Below are positions 7,798 to 16,312 of a stretch of DNA of 64,000 nucleotides, piece by piece. The notes beneath the pieces are model-generated. The model saw nothing but the letters and a program-made list of their open reading frames with translations. It was not told the origin of the DNA and did not search any database. The stretch is from Tepidiforma flava (GTDB lineage: Bacteria > Chloroflexota > Dehalococcoidia > Tepidiformales > Tepidiformaceae). Where the stretch lies: NCBI RefSeq assembly GCF_027594505.1, contig NZ_CP115149.1, forward strand, positions 1,024,812 to 1,088,811. The letters are read 5' to 3'. How positions within the stretch are numbered: position 1 is the first letter of the stretch; each line of letters opens with the position of its first letter. Position numbers and translations under genes: made by a program.

Positions 7798-9297
7798 TCA
7801 GGGAGCCTGGACGCGCGCGCTGGCTGCGGCGGAGGCGCTCTCGAAGAGCGGCTTCGCGGCCTGCTCCGAGAATTCGAACGCGGGGCCGGGGTACATGCCG
7901 ATGAAGAGGATGCCGAGGAGGAGGATGGCGGCGAGGCCCCAGAGCACCGGCTGGACCCGGAAGCGGACCGCTTCGCCGAGCGGGTCGAAGAGGTACATCT
8001 GGCGGATGACCATGAGGTAGTAGTAGAGGCTGATGAAGCTGTTGAGGACGGCGAGGGCGACGATCCAGATGGTCTCGTCGGTGGTGGCGCCCTGGAGCAT
8101 GAAGAGCTTGGTGGCGAAGCCGGCGAAGAAGGGGAGGCCGGCGAACGAGAAGAGCGAGGCGGTGATGACGAGGGCGAGGAAGGGCTGCGTCTCGGCGAGG
8201 CCGCGGAGGCCGGCGATCTCTTCGCTGCCGGTGCGGCTGACGGCCGCGGTGAGGGCGGAGAAGAGCGCGAGCGTGGTGACGATGTAGCCGACGAGGTGGA
8301 CGAGGAGGCCGCTCGTCGCGTTGAGGCCGACCTGGGCATCGCCGTAGCCGAGGGCGGCGATGCTGATGAGCATGTAGCCGACCTGCCCGATGGAGGAGTA
8401 GGCGACGAGCCGCTTGAGGTTCTTCTGCTGGATGGCGATGAGGTTGCCGACCGTCATGGTGACGGCGGCGAGGGCAAGGAAGGCCCAGCGCCAGCTTTCG
8501 GCGTCGGTGACGAAGGCGGTGGAGAAGAGCCGGAGGATGAGAGCGAAGCCGGCGGCCTTCGAAAGGGTGGAGAGGAAGGCCGTGATGGGGAGGGGCGCGC
8601 CCTCGTAGGCATCGGGCGCCCACATGTGGAAGGGAGCGGCCGAGACTTTGAAGCCGACGCCGGCGAGGATGAGCATCATGCCGACAGCGACGGCCGGGTC
8701 GAGCCCGGAATCGCGGCCGGCGAAGGCCTCGGCGATGCCGGCGTAGGAGGTGGTGCCGGCGGCGCCGTAGACGAGCGAAAGGCCGTAGAGGAAGAGGGCG
8801 CTGGAGAAGGCGCCGAGGAGGATGTACTTGAGCGAGGCTTCGTTGGAGCGGAGGTCGCGCTTCAGGATGCCGACGAGAACGTAGAGGGAGAAGGAGAGGA
8901 CTTCGAGCGCGAGGTAGGCGGTGAGGAGTTCGGTGGCGCCGGCCATGATCGTCATGGCCGAGCCGGCGACGAGGAGGAGCCCGTAGAACTCGCCCTGGTC
9001 GACGCCGCGCTGGCGCTTGAGGAATTCGGCCGACATGAGGGCGACGACGAAGACGATGCCGGCGGCGAGGAGCCGGAAGAAGGCGGTGAAGTCGTCGCTG
9101 ATGAAGAGGCCCTGGTAGGACTTCGGGTCGCGGTCGAGGAAGGCGAGGCCTGCGGCGAACCAGGCGACGGCGCCGAGGGCGGTGAGGTAGGCGAGGAGGT
9201 CCTTGCGGAGCCGCGGGGCGAACAGCTCGAGGGCGATGACGAGCAGGGCGACGCCGCAGGCGATGTACTCGGGGATGAAGAGGGCGTAATCGCGCAT
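7798..9297 (-). CDS. nuoN: NADH-quinone oxidoreductase subunit N
   Basis: A 499-residue antiporter-like membrane subunit of complex I with about 14 hydrophobic helices; it contributes a proton channel. The ATG at 9297 gives MRDYALFIPEYIACGVALLV. Conserved features include the broken-helix region with KVSAAPFHMWAPDAYEGAP and KRLVAYSSIGQVGYML, with the key lysines. It is the last gene of nuoABCDHIJKLMN and starts 1 nt after nuoM ends. The C-terminus carries a short Ala-rich soluble tail. Confidence 0.95.
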   Translation of the reverse strand: MRDYALFIPEYIACGVALLVIALELFAPRLRKDLLAYLTALGAVAWFAAGLAFLDRDPKSYQGLFISDDFTAFFRLLAAGIVFVVALMSAEFLKRQRGVDQGEFYGLLLVAGSAMTIMAGATELLTAYLALEVLSFSLYVLVGILKRDLRSNEASLKYILLGAFSSALFLYGLSLVYGAAGTTSYAGIAEAFAGRDSGLDPAVAVGMMLILAGVGFKVSAAPFHMWAPDAYEGAPLPITAFLSTLSKAAGFALILRLFSTAFVTDAESWRWAFLALAAVTMTVGNLIAIQQKNLKRLVAYSSIGQVGYMLISIAALGYGDAQVGLNATSGLLVHLVGYIVTTLALFSALTAAVSRTGSEEIAGLRGLAETQPFLALVITASLFSFAGLPFFAGFATKLFMLQGATTDETIWIVALAVLNSFISLYYYLMVIRQMYLFDPLGEAVRFRVQPVLWGLAAILLLGILFIGMYPGPAFEFSEQAAKPLFESASAAASARVQAP

Positions 9298-9298
9298 C

Positions 9299-10804
9299 TT
9301 AGCCAGTGACCCCCGGGAGGAGGGTGACGGTGTGGCCGACCCGCTCGGTGAACGGGGCCCACCAGACGCCCATGATGACGATGGAGGCGATGAGCATCGC
9401 GCCGGAGAGGCGCTCGAGCGGGGTGAGGTCCTTCAGGTCTTTCCAGTGCGGGTTGAGCGGGCCGAAGAAGACGGTCGCGAACATCCGGAGCATGTAGGCA
9501 GCGGCGAGGGCCGCGGCGAAGATGGCGAGCGCGCCGAAGACCGGGTAGGTCCGGAAGGTGCCGACGAAGATGTGGAATTCGGCGGTGAAGCCGGAGAAGC
9601 CGGGCAGGCCGACGTTCGCGAGGCCGGCGATGGCGTAGAAGATGACCCAGAGCGGCATGACGCGCCCGAGTCCGCCGAACTCCTTCATGTCGCGCGTATG
9701 CGCCTGGTCGTAGAGCGCGCCGATCATGAGGAAGACGAGGGCGGTCATCACCCCGTGGGAGAACATCTGGAGGACGGCGCCGGTGATGCCGATCGTGTTC
9801 ATGGTGGCGAGGCCCATGAGCACGTAGCCCATGTGGCTGACCGAGCTGTAGCCGGAGATGAGCTTGAAGTCGCGCTGGGTGAGGGCCGCGGTGGCGCCGT
9901 AGACGGCGCCGATGGTGCCGAGGACCATGAGCGCCGGCATCCAAAAGGCGGCGCCTTCGGGCAGGAGCTGGATGCCGAGCCGGATGATGCCGAAGGCGCC
10001 GAGCTTCATGAGGACGCCGGCGTGCACCATCGAGACGGCGGTGGGGGCGGACATGTGGCCGTCGGGAGACCATGTGTGGAACGGCCAGAGGGCGGCGAGG
10101 ACGCCGCAGCCGACGACCATGAGCGGGAAGATGACCTTCTGGGCGGTGGCGCTGATGGTGCCGTCCTGGCCGGCGGCCCAGAGCGACGGGAGGTCGAAGG
10201 TGCCGATGCCGGCCTGGTGGAAGGTGGCGAAGATGCCGATCCAGATGAGCACCGAGCCGCCGACGAGCATGAGCGTGAGCTTGGCGGCGCCGTACTCCTT
10301 CCGGGTGGAGCCCCAGACGCCGATGAGCAGGTAGAGCGGCATGACCGCGAGTTCGTAGAAGAAGAAGAAGAAGAACAGGTCGTAGGCGAAGAAGGTGCCG
10401 TAGACGCCGGCGAGGAGAATCCAGTAGAGGATGTAGAAGTCTTTGTTGCGGTATTCGATTTTCCAGCTGGCAAGGGCGCCGGCGAAGGCGACGACGCCCG
10501 TGAGGAGCGCCATGAGGGCGGAGATGCCGTCGACGGCGAGGCGGAGGGAGATGCCGCCCGGGCCGAGGAAGGCGACGTTTTCGACCCAGGCCCAGTTCAG
10601 GTTCATCTGGGCTTCGGGGCCATCGACCTGGTAGGCGACGAAGATATAGATGGAGAGGGCGGCGAGGATGGCGCCCGTGACGGCTGAGATGTAGCGGACC
10701 GCCATCTTCTGGGAGCCGGGGGTGAAGATGAGGATGAGCGCGGCCGCGAGCGGCAGCACGAGCGTGGCAAGGACGACGTAGCCCTGGCCTTCGTCGAAGG
10801 TCAT
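9299..10804 (-). CDS. nuoM: NADH-quinone oxidoreductase subunit M
   Basis: A 501-residue antiporter-like subunit M of complex I, a polytopic proton-pumping component. Diagnostic segments are LRLAVDGISALMALLTG, the helix with FFFFFFYELAVMPLYLLIG containing the conserved membrane glutamate, WPFHTWSPDGHMSAPTAVSM, and KLISGYSSVSHMGYVL. The start at 10804 lies 5 nt after the nuoL stop. Confidence 0.95.
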   Translation of the reverse strand: MTFDEGQGYVVLATLVLPLAAALILIFTPGSQKMAVRYISAVTGAILAALSIYIFVAYQVDGPEAQMNLNWAWVENVAFLGPGGISLRLAVDGISALMALLTGVVAFAGALASWKIEYRNKDFYILYWILLAGVYGTFFAYDLFFFFFFYELAVMPLYLLIGVWGSTRKEYGAAKLTLMLVGGSVLIWIGIFATFHQAGIGTFDLPSLWAAGQDGTISATAQKVIFPLMVVGCGVLAALWPFHTWSPDGHMSAPTAVSMVHAGVLMKLGAFGIIRLGIQLLPEGAAFWMPALMVLGTIGAVYGATAALTQRDFKLISGYSSVSHMGYVLMGLATMNTIGITGAVLQMFSHGVMTALVFLMIGALYDQAHTRDMKEFGGLGRVMPLWVIFYAIAGLANVGLPGFSGFTAEFHIFVGTFRTYPVFGALAIFAAALAAAYMLRMFATVFFGPLNPHWKDLKDLTPLERLSGAMLIASIVIMGVWWAPFTERVGHTVTLLPGVTG

Positions 10805-10808
10805 GCGA

Positions 10809-12713
10809 TTAGCCCCTCACCACCAGCCCGGCGAGAGCGAGCCCGATGACGCCGAGGGCGACGGCCATGGCATAGTTCGGGACGCGGCCGGTCTGGAGAT
10901 ATTTGAGAACACCGCCGGTGAAGCCGGTGATTTGCGCCGAGCCATCGACGCCGGTGTCGTTGACGACGTAGCGGTCGAACCACGAGACGATGTAGCTGAA
11001 GCCGAGGACGCCGCGGTCGATCATGCCCTGGTAGAGCTCATCGAAGTAGAACTTGCGGCGGAGCATGTCGTAGAGGCCGGGCTGCCAGTTGGCGAGGGCC
11101 GTGGCCCGGCGGAGGTCGTTCCCCCAGTACATCCAGGCGGCGGAGAAGATGCCCACGACGGCCATGGCGAGCGAGGCCGCGGCGAAGCCCCACTTCAGCT
11201 CGTATTCGTGCGGGCCGTGGTGCGGCAGGAAGATGAATTCGGTGATGCCGCCGGGGAAGCCGAGCGCTTTGCCGACCTCGTGGAAGACGACGAAGCCGCT
11301 GGTGATGGCGAGGAAGGCGAGGAAGACGAGCGCGCCCGTCATGACGGGCGGGGTTTCGCGGGTGTGCTCGTAGACGTGGGTGTCCGCCGGCTTGCCCATG
11401 AAGGTGCGGATGAAGAGGCGGGTGGTGTAGAAGGCGGTCGTGACGGCGCTGATGCCGAGGAGGATGACGGCCCAGGCGCCCCACTTGTGCTCGAGCGCCA
11501 CGAAGATTTCGTCCTTCGACCAGAAGCCGGCGAGGGGCGGGAGGCCGGCAAGCGCGAGCGAACCGATGAGGAAGGTGGTGCCCGTGATCGGCATCTTCTT
11601 CCAGAGGCCGCCGAGGCGGTCCATCTCCTGGTTGTGGTGGGTGCCGATGATGACGGAGCCCGCGCCGAGGAAGAGGAGGGCCTTGAAGAAGGCGTGCGTC
11701 ATCAGGTGGAACATCGCGACGGCCGGCTCGCCGGCGCCGAGGGCGATGAACATGAAGCCGAGCTGGCCGACGGTCGAGTAGGCGAGGACCTTCTTGATGT
11801 CCGTCTGGGCGAGGGCGATGAAGCCGGTGAGCAGGGCGGTGATGAGGCCGACGATGGTGACGGTGAGGAGCATGCCGTCGGCGACTTCGAACATGGGCAG
11901 GAGCCGGGCGGTGAGGTAGACGCCGGCGACGACCATGGTGGCGGCGTGGATGAGGGCGGAGACGGGCGTCGGGCCTTCCATCGCGTCCGGGAGCCAGACG
12001 TGGAAGGGGACCTGGGCGCTCTTGCCCATGCAGCCGATGAAGATGAAGGCCAGGGCGGTGAAGAGGTAGGGCTGGCTGAAGTGGCCCTCTTCGGCGAGGT
12101 GGATGAGCTCCTGGATGTTGAAGGTGCCGCCTGCGCGCCAGAGCAGGATGATGCCGATGAGGAGGCCGACGTCGCCGATCCGCGTGGTGATGAAGGCTTT
12201 CTTGGCGGCTTCGGTGGCGGAGCGCTTCTCCCAGTAGAAGCCGATGAGGAGGAAGGAGCAGACGCCGACGAGCTCCCAGGAGATGTAGAGCAGGAGGAGG
12301 TTGTCGGCCATCACCAGCATGAGCATGGAGGCTGCGAAGAGCTGGAGGACGGCGAAGAACCAGTGGTAGCGCGGCTCACCCTTCATGTAGCCGATGGAGA
12401 AGATGTTCACCATCAGGGCGACGGTGACGACGACCGCGAACATCACGATGGTGATGGGGTCGACATAGATGCCCATGCGGAGGTCGAAGGTGTCGCCGAT
12501 TTTCGACCACTGGATGTCGTTGACGACGGGGCCGAGCTTGCCGGGCGTATCGAGGAAGTCGGCGAGGACGACGAAGAAGAGGATGAAGGACGACGCGATG
12601 GCGGCGACGCCGAGGTAATCGCCGCCGCGCGGAAGGGCGCGTCCGAAGAGCGCGAGCACCAGAAACACGCCCGCCGGGATAGCGGCGAGCACCCAGGCCT
12701 GTTCAGCTCCCAT
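10809..12713 (-). CDS. nuoL: NADH-quinone oxidoreductase subunit L
   Basis: The largest antiporter-like subunit of complex I (634 aa), distal proton channel with the long lateral helix at the C-terminus. Family signatures include YISWELVGVCSFLLIGFYW, GKSAQVPFHVWLPDAMEGPT and KKVLAYSTVGQLGFMFIALG. Length is near the usual 610-680 aa. The ATG at 12713 gives MGAEQAWVLAAIPAGVFLVL. It lies 19 bp after nuoK. Confidence 0.95.
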   Translation of the reverse strand: MGAEQAWVLAAIPAGVFLVLALFGRALPRGGDYLGVAAIASSFILFFVVLADFLDTPGKLGPVVNDIQWSKIGDTFDLRMGIYVDPITIVMFAVVVTVALMVNIFSIGYMKGEPRYHWFFAVLQLFAASMLMLVMADNLLLLYISWELVGVCSFLLIGFYWEKRSATEAAKKAFITTRIGDVGLLIGIILLWRAGGTFNIQELIHLAEEGHFSQPYLFTALAFIFIGCMGKSAQVPFHVWLPDAMEGPTPVSALIHAATMVVAGVYLTARLLPMFEVADGMLLTVTIVGLITALLTGFIALAQTDIKKVLAYSTVGQLGFMFIALGAGEPAVAMFHLMTHAFFKALLFLGAGSVIIGTHHNQEMDRLGGLWKKMPITGTTFLIGSLALAGLPPLAGFWSKDEIFVALEHKWGAWAVILLGISAVTTAFYTTRLFIRTFMGKPADTHVYEHTRETPPVMTGALVFLAFLAITSGFVVFHEVGKALGFPGGITEFIFLPHHGPHEYELKWGFAAASLAMAVVGIFSAAWMYWGNDLRRATALANWQPGLYDMLRRKFYFDELYQGMIDRGVLGFSYIVSWFDRYVVNDTGVDGSAQITGFTGGVLKYLQTGRVPNYAMAVALGVIGLALAGLVVRG

Positions 12714-12731
12714 GCGTTGTCCTGGCCCCTT

Positions 12732-13040
12732 TTACCACTTCATGGTCGCTGCTTCGTCGACGTTCGCGGTCGCGCGGTTCCGGAAGAGCCGGATGACGAT
12801 GGCGAGCGCGAGGCCGACTTCGGCAGCGGCGACGGTGATGATGAAGACGGCGAAGATGGCGCCGACGATGCGACCGGGGTCGAGGTAGGCGGCGAACGCG
12901 ACGAAGTTGATGTTCACCGCGTTGAGCATGAGCTCGACGCTCATGAGGATCATCACGGCGTTGCGCCGGGCGAGGACGCCGTAGACGCCGAGAGCGAAGA
13001 CGATTGCGCTGAGGGCGAGGTAGTTTTCCAGCGGCACCAT
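12732..13040 (-). CDS. nuoK: NADH-quinone oxidoreductase subunit K
   Basis: A 102-residue three-helix subunit of complex I. The ATG at 13040 is preferred: it follows GGAGG and gives the typical start MVPLENYLALSAIVFALG, whereas the longer frame runs into nuoJ. The conserved membrane glutamate lies in MSVELMLNAVNINFVAF, with a second in VAAAEVGLALAIVI. It starts 4 nt after nuoJ. Confidence 0.95.
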   Translation of the reverse strand: MVPLENYLALSAIVFALGVYGVLARRNAVMILMSVELMLNAVNINFVAFAAYLDPGRIVGAIFAVFIITVAAAEVGLALAIVIRLFRNRATANVDEAATMKW

Positions 13041-13044
13041 CGGT

Positions 13045-13545
13045 CTACTCGCCCTCCTCTTGCCGAGCGACGATGATGGCCCCAACGAGGGCTACCAGCA
13101 AGAGGACGGAGGCGAGGATGAAGGGAAGCCCGAAGTCCTCGAAGAGCCGCTGGCTGATGGCTTCGATGGCGATGTTGGTCGGCGATTCGGTGTTGCCGGC
13201 CCATTCGGTGCTGAGGGCAGCGACGAGCAGGACGGCGGCGACGCCGATGCCGGCAAGCAGGGCGAAGGGCGCCTGCGGGCCGTTCACCTTCTCGGCGCGG
13301 CCGCTCGGGTCGGCCCGCGTGAGCATCAGCGCGAGCAGGACGAGCACGGTGACGGCGCCGCCGTAGATGAGGAACTGCGTGAGGGCGAGGAACTCGACGG
13401 TGAGGATGACGAACATCACGCCGACGCCCGCGAGGCTGCCGATGAGGAAGATCGCGGAGTGGATGACGGAGCGGGAGAAGACGACGCCCGCGGAGAGGGC
13501 GATGATGCCGAGGGCGAAGATCCACCAGATGACTTCGGTCGCCAT
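13045..13545 (-). CDS. nuoJ: NADH-quinone oxidoreductase subunit J
   Basis: A 166-residue five-helix membrane subunit of complex I. The pattern VEFLALTQFLIYGGAVTVLVL is the signature of the family, including the pi-bulge helix that moves during coupling. The ATG shares one base with the nuoI stop (TAATG), so translation is coupled. Confidence 0.94.
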   Translation of the reverse strand: MATEVIWWIFALGIIALSAGVVFSRSVIHSAIFLIGSLAGVGVMFVILTVEFLALTQFLIYGGAVTVLVLLALMLTRADPSGRAEKVNGPQAPFALLAGIGVAAVLLVAALSTEWAGNTESPTNIAIEAISQRLFEDFGLPFILASVLLLVALVGAIIVARQEEGE

Positions 13546-15158
13546 TACTCGATGCCCTCCGGCAGGGTGCCGCCCAGCTCTTTGATCGTCTGGATGACGT
13601 CCTCGGGGATGGGTTCGCCCTTCGCGAGCGCTTCGCGGGCGCGGCGCTCAGCGCGCATGCGGCGGGCGCGGACCTTTTCGAAGCTGTTCGGGTCGCCCTT
13701 CGGGCCGGTGCCCACGCCGGGCGGGGGCGTCCAAGCGCCGCCTTTCGCGCCGCCGCCGCCCGCGGCGGGCGCCGCGCTCCCGCCGCCCTGGGCGGCGAGG
13801 GTTTGCCAGATGCTGCCGCCGGGCGCAAGGTCGCTCCCCAGCTCGTAGAGCGTCTTTGCGAGCTCGTCCGGGATCGGTTCACCCTTCTCGGTCAGCTCTT
13901 TGAACTGGCGCTCGGCGCGCATCCGGCGGGCGCGCACTTTTTCGTAGCTGTTCGGGTCGCCCTTCGGGCCCGTGCCCACGCCAGGCGGGAAGCGCATGGT
14001 GCCGTCCGGGTTCGTCCCGGAGAGGGGCGCCGCGGCAGCCCCGGCGCCGCCGCCGCCCTGGCCGGCGAGGGTTTGCCAGATGCTGCCGCCGGGCGCGAGG
14101 TCGCTGCCCAGCTCGTAGAGCGTCTTTGCGAGCTCGTCGGGGATCGGTTCGCCCTTCTCGGTCAGCTCTTTGAACTGGCGCTCAGCGCGCATCCGGCGGG
14201 CGCGCACTTTTTCGTAGCTGTTCGGGTCGCCCTTCGGGCCCGTGCCGACCCCGGGCGGGAAGCGCATGGTGCCATCCGGGTTGGTGCCGGAGAGGACTTC
14301 GCCGGCGGGCGCGCCGGCGGCCCCGGGCGCAGGGGCGGCCTGGCCCGGCTTCAGATTCTTGTAGTACTCGATGCGGTCGAGGATCTCCTGCGGGACCGGT
14401 TCGCCGCGGTCGAGGTAGGCTTTCGCCTCGCGCTCGGCGCGCATCCGCTTGGCGCGGATTTTCGATTCGGAGAGGACTTCGCCTTCGCCGGCGGCGGCTG
14501 CGCCTGCTGCGGCAGCGCCGGCGGCGGCTGCGGCGGCTTTCGGTTTTTCGGGCTCGCGCTCCTGGATGGCGGCCGGTTCGCCGCGGGCGATGCGTTCGAG
14601 CTGGCGCTGGCGGTCTTCGGGCCGGGCGCCGACGAACGAGGGCGGCGGCGGCTCTTCGCCTTTGGCTTTGCGCTCGAGCGCCTCGATGTTGTCCTGCGGG
14701 CGGAACGGCCGGGCGAGCTGGCCGGAGCGGGAGACCTTCGTCAGCTCGTCGATGTCCATGTGGAGGTCGCGCCGGTCGTAGACGGCGTGCTCGTGGCCGC
14801 TCCACGTGTTGTCCATGACGATGGCTTCGAAGGGGCAGACTTCGACGCAGATGTTGCAGCGCATGCAGCGCGCGTAGTCGATCCAGAACTTTTCGACGAT
14901 CTTGCGGCGGTTGCTGGTGCCCTCGGCGTACTTCGGGTTGTCCATCATGACGGCCGTCATGCAGTCGACGGGGCAGTTGCGGACGCAGACGTTGCAGCCG
15001 GTGCAGAACGGCTCGTCGTGGTCGAAGTCCCAGACGAGGACGGGGAAGGAGCGCTGGCGGACGGGGAGGGCCTTGCGGTCGTCGGGGTATTCGACGGTGA
15101 CGGGCTTCCGGAGGAAGGTCGAGAAGGTGACGCCGAGGCCTTTGAGGATGCCTTTCAT
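13545..15158 (-). CDS. nuoI: NADH-quinone oxidoreductase subunit I with long repeat-bearing C-terminal extension
   Basis: The normal NuoI core is residues 1-165: two [4Fe-4S] motifs at Cys52/55/58/62 and Cys98/101/104/108 carry clusters N6a and N6b. The protein is 537 aa against the usual 150-220. Residues about 166-228 are a charged and Ala-rich linker; residues 229-537 hold four related units. Units 2 and 3 (289-365 and 379-455) are almost identical and start 90 residues apart; unit 1 is divergent and unit 4 is shortened. Each has a basic helix KVRARRMRAERQFKELTEKG, then EPIPDELAKTLYELGSDL and a Gly-rich linker. The extension is in frame and ends in a TAATG overlap with nuoJ, so it is not a frameshift artefact. 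Its role is unknown; the complex lacks NuoEFG, so it might dock another electron donor (inference). Confidence 0.93.
   Translation of the reverse strand: MKGILKGLGVTFSTFLRKPVTVEYPDDRKALPVRQRSFPVLVWDFDHDEPFCTGCNVCVRNCPVDCMTAVMMDNPKYAEGTSNRRKIVEKFWIDYARCMRCNICVEVCPFEAIVMDNTWSGHEHAVYDRRDLHMDIDELTKVSRSGQLARPFRPQDNIEALERKAKGEEPPPPSFVGARPEDRQRQLERIARGEPAAIQEREPEKPKAAAAAAGAAAAGAAAAGEGEVLSESKIRAKRMRAEREAKAYLDRGEPVPQEILDRIEYYKNLKPGQAAPAPGAAGAPAGEVLSGTNPDGTMRFPPGVGTGPKGDPNSYEKVRARRMRAERQFKELTEKGEPIPDELAKTLYELGSDLAPGGSIWQTLAGQGGGGAGAAAAPLSGTNPDGTMRFPPGVGTGPKGDPNSYEKVRARRMRAERQFKELTEKGEPIPDELAKTLYELGSDLAPGGSIWQTLAAQGGGSAAPAAGGGGAKGGAWTPPPGVGTGPKGDPNSFEKVRARRMRAERRAREALAKGEPIPEDVIQTIKELGGTLPEGIE
13794..14294 (-). 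repeat. Two near-identical tandem repeats (270-bp period) inside nuoI
   Basis: Copies at 14064-14294 and 13794-14024 encode the same 77 residues, from LSGTNPDGTMRFPPGVG to GGSIWQTLA, with few base differences. They are joined by a Gly/Ala linker that differs between copies. A shortened third relative follows at about 13548-13730. The high identity suggests recent duplication or conversion. Confidence 0.9.
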
Positions 15159-16312
15159 GACGACGACGCTCCGAGGGTGCGGTAGGTGCCGAGGAGGCCC
15201 TTAGTGGAGCGGGCGGAGGCGTGCCGGATGATGAGGAAGATGAGGAAGCCGGCGCCGACCGCGCTGGTGAGGGCGAGGAGTTCCTGCGGCCAGTCGTAGT
15301 AGAGGATGATGCCGTTGACGATGAGCTGGAGGAAGGAGAGTTCGAGGAGCACCTTCCAGCTGAAGTTCATGAGCTGGTCGATGCGGAGGCGGGGCACGGT
15401 GGTGCGGATCCAGATGATGACGACGACGATGGCGAGGGCCTTCGTGAAGGTGGTGGCGAGCTGGAGCGCCCAGTGGCTATCGACGCCGAACGGCCAGGCC
15501 CAGCCGCCGAGGAAGACGACGGAGCCGAACACCGCGAAGCCCCACATCGAGGCGTATTCGGTGAGCTGGAACATGCTCCAGCGGATGCCGGAGTACTCGA
15601 CGAAGTAGCCGCCGACGATTTCGGATTCGGCGACGGGGATATCGAACGGCGCGCGGTGGAGCTCGGAGAGCATCGCCGTGAAGAAGATGAGGAAGGCGAG
15701 CGGCTGGAGGACGATGTAGGGCCGGTCTTCCTGGAGGGCGGCGATGGTGTTGAGGTTGAGGGTGCCGACGCCGTTGCCCGTATCGGCGCCGGTGATCATG
15801 ACGACGCAGAGGAGGGAGACGACGAGCGGGATTTCGTAGCTGATCATCTGGGCGGCGGCGCGGACGGCGCCGAGGAGGGCGTACTTGTTGCCCGAGCCGA
15901 GGCCCGCCATGAGGATGCCGACGATGTTGAGGCCGAGGACGGCGAAGACGAAGAAGACGCCGAGGGCGAGGTTGCGGACGCCCCAGTTCTCGGCGAAGGG
16001 CAGCACCATGAGCGTGAGGAGGACGGGGATGAAGGTGGCGTAGGGGGCGAGTTCGAACACCCAGCGGTCGGCGTTCTTCGGCCGGATGTCCTCTTTGCCG
16101 ACGAGCTTGATGGCGTCGGCGAAGCCCTGCCAGAGGCCCCACGGGCCGGTCCGCATCGGGCCGAGGCGCTGCTGGAAGCGGGCGACGAGCTTCCGTTCGC
16201 CGTAGGTGCTGTAGATGACGAACACCGTCATCACGAGGACGACGATGACGATGCGGATGATGGCGTCGATCCAGCTGGGGAGCCCGAACAGGGGATCGGC
16301 AAAGAGCATCAT
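15155..16312 (-). CDS. nuoH: NADH-quinone oxidoreductase subunit H
   Basis: A 385-residue membrane subunit of complex I that forms much of the quinone-access chamber. Signatures are YGERKLVARFQQRLGPMRTG, AAAQMISYEIPLVVSLL and ELHRAPFDIPVAESEIVGGY. The ATG at 16312 overlaps the nuoD stop as ATGA. The stop overlaps the nuoI start by 4 nt. Confidence 0.96.
   Translation of the reverse strand: MMLFADPLFGLPSWIDAIIRIVIVVLVMTVFVIYSTYGERKLVARFQQRLGPMRTGPWGLWQGFADAIKLVGKEDIRPKNADRWVFELAPYATFIPVLLTLMVLPFAENWGVRNLALGVFFVFAVLGLNIVGILMAGLGSGNKYALLGAVRAAAQMISYEIPLVVSLLCVVMITGADTGNGVGTLNLNTIAALQEDRPYIVLQPLAFLIFFTAMLSELHRAPFDIPVAESEIVGGYFVEYSGIRWSMFQLTEYASMWGFAVFGSVVFLGGWAWPFGVDSHWALQLATTFTKALAIVVVIIWIRTTVPRLRIDQLMNFSWKVLLELSFLQLIVNGIILYYDWPQELLALTSAVGAGFLIFLIIRHASARSTKGLLGTYRTLGASSS

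Noticed and set aside
10803-13076. 757-codon plus-strand frame opposite nuoL and nuoK
   Set aside because: Acidic, repetitive antisense shadow of membrane genes.
13755-14294. Repeats in nuoI as a possible assembly error
   Set aside because: The two units differ in their linkers and a divergent and a shortened unit flank them, so a simple duplication of reads does not explain them, although the exact copy number should be confirmed.
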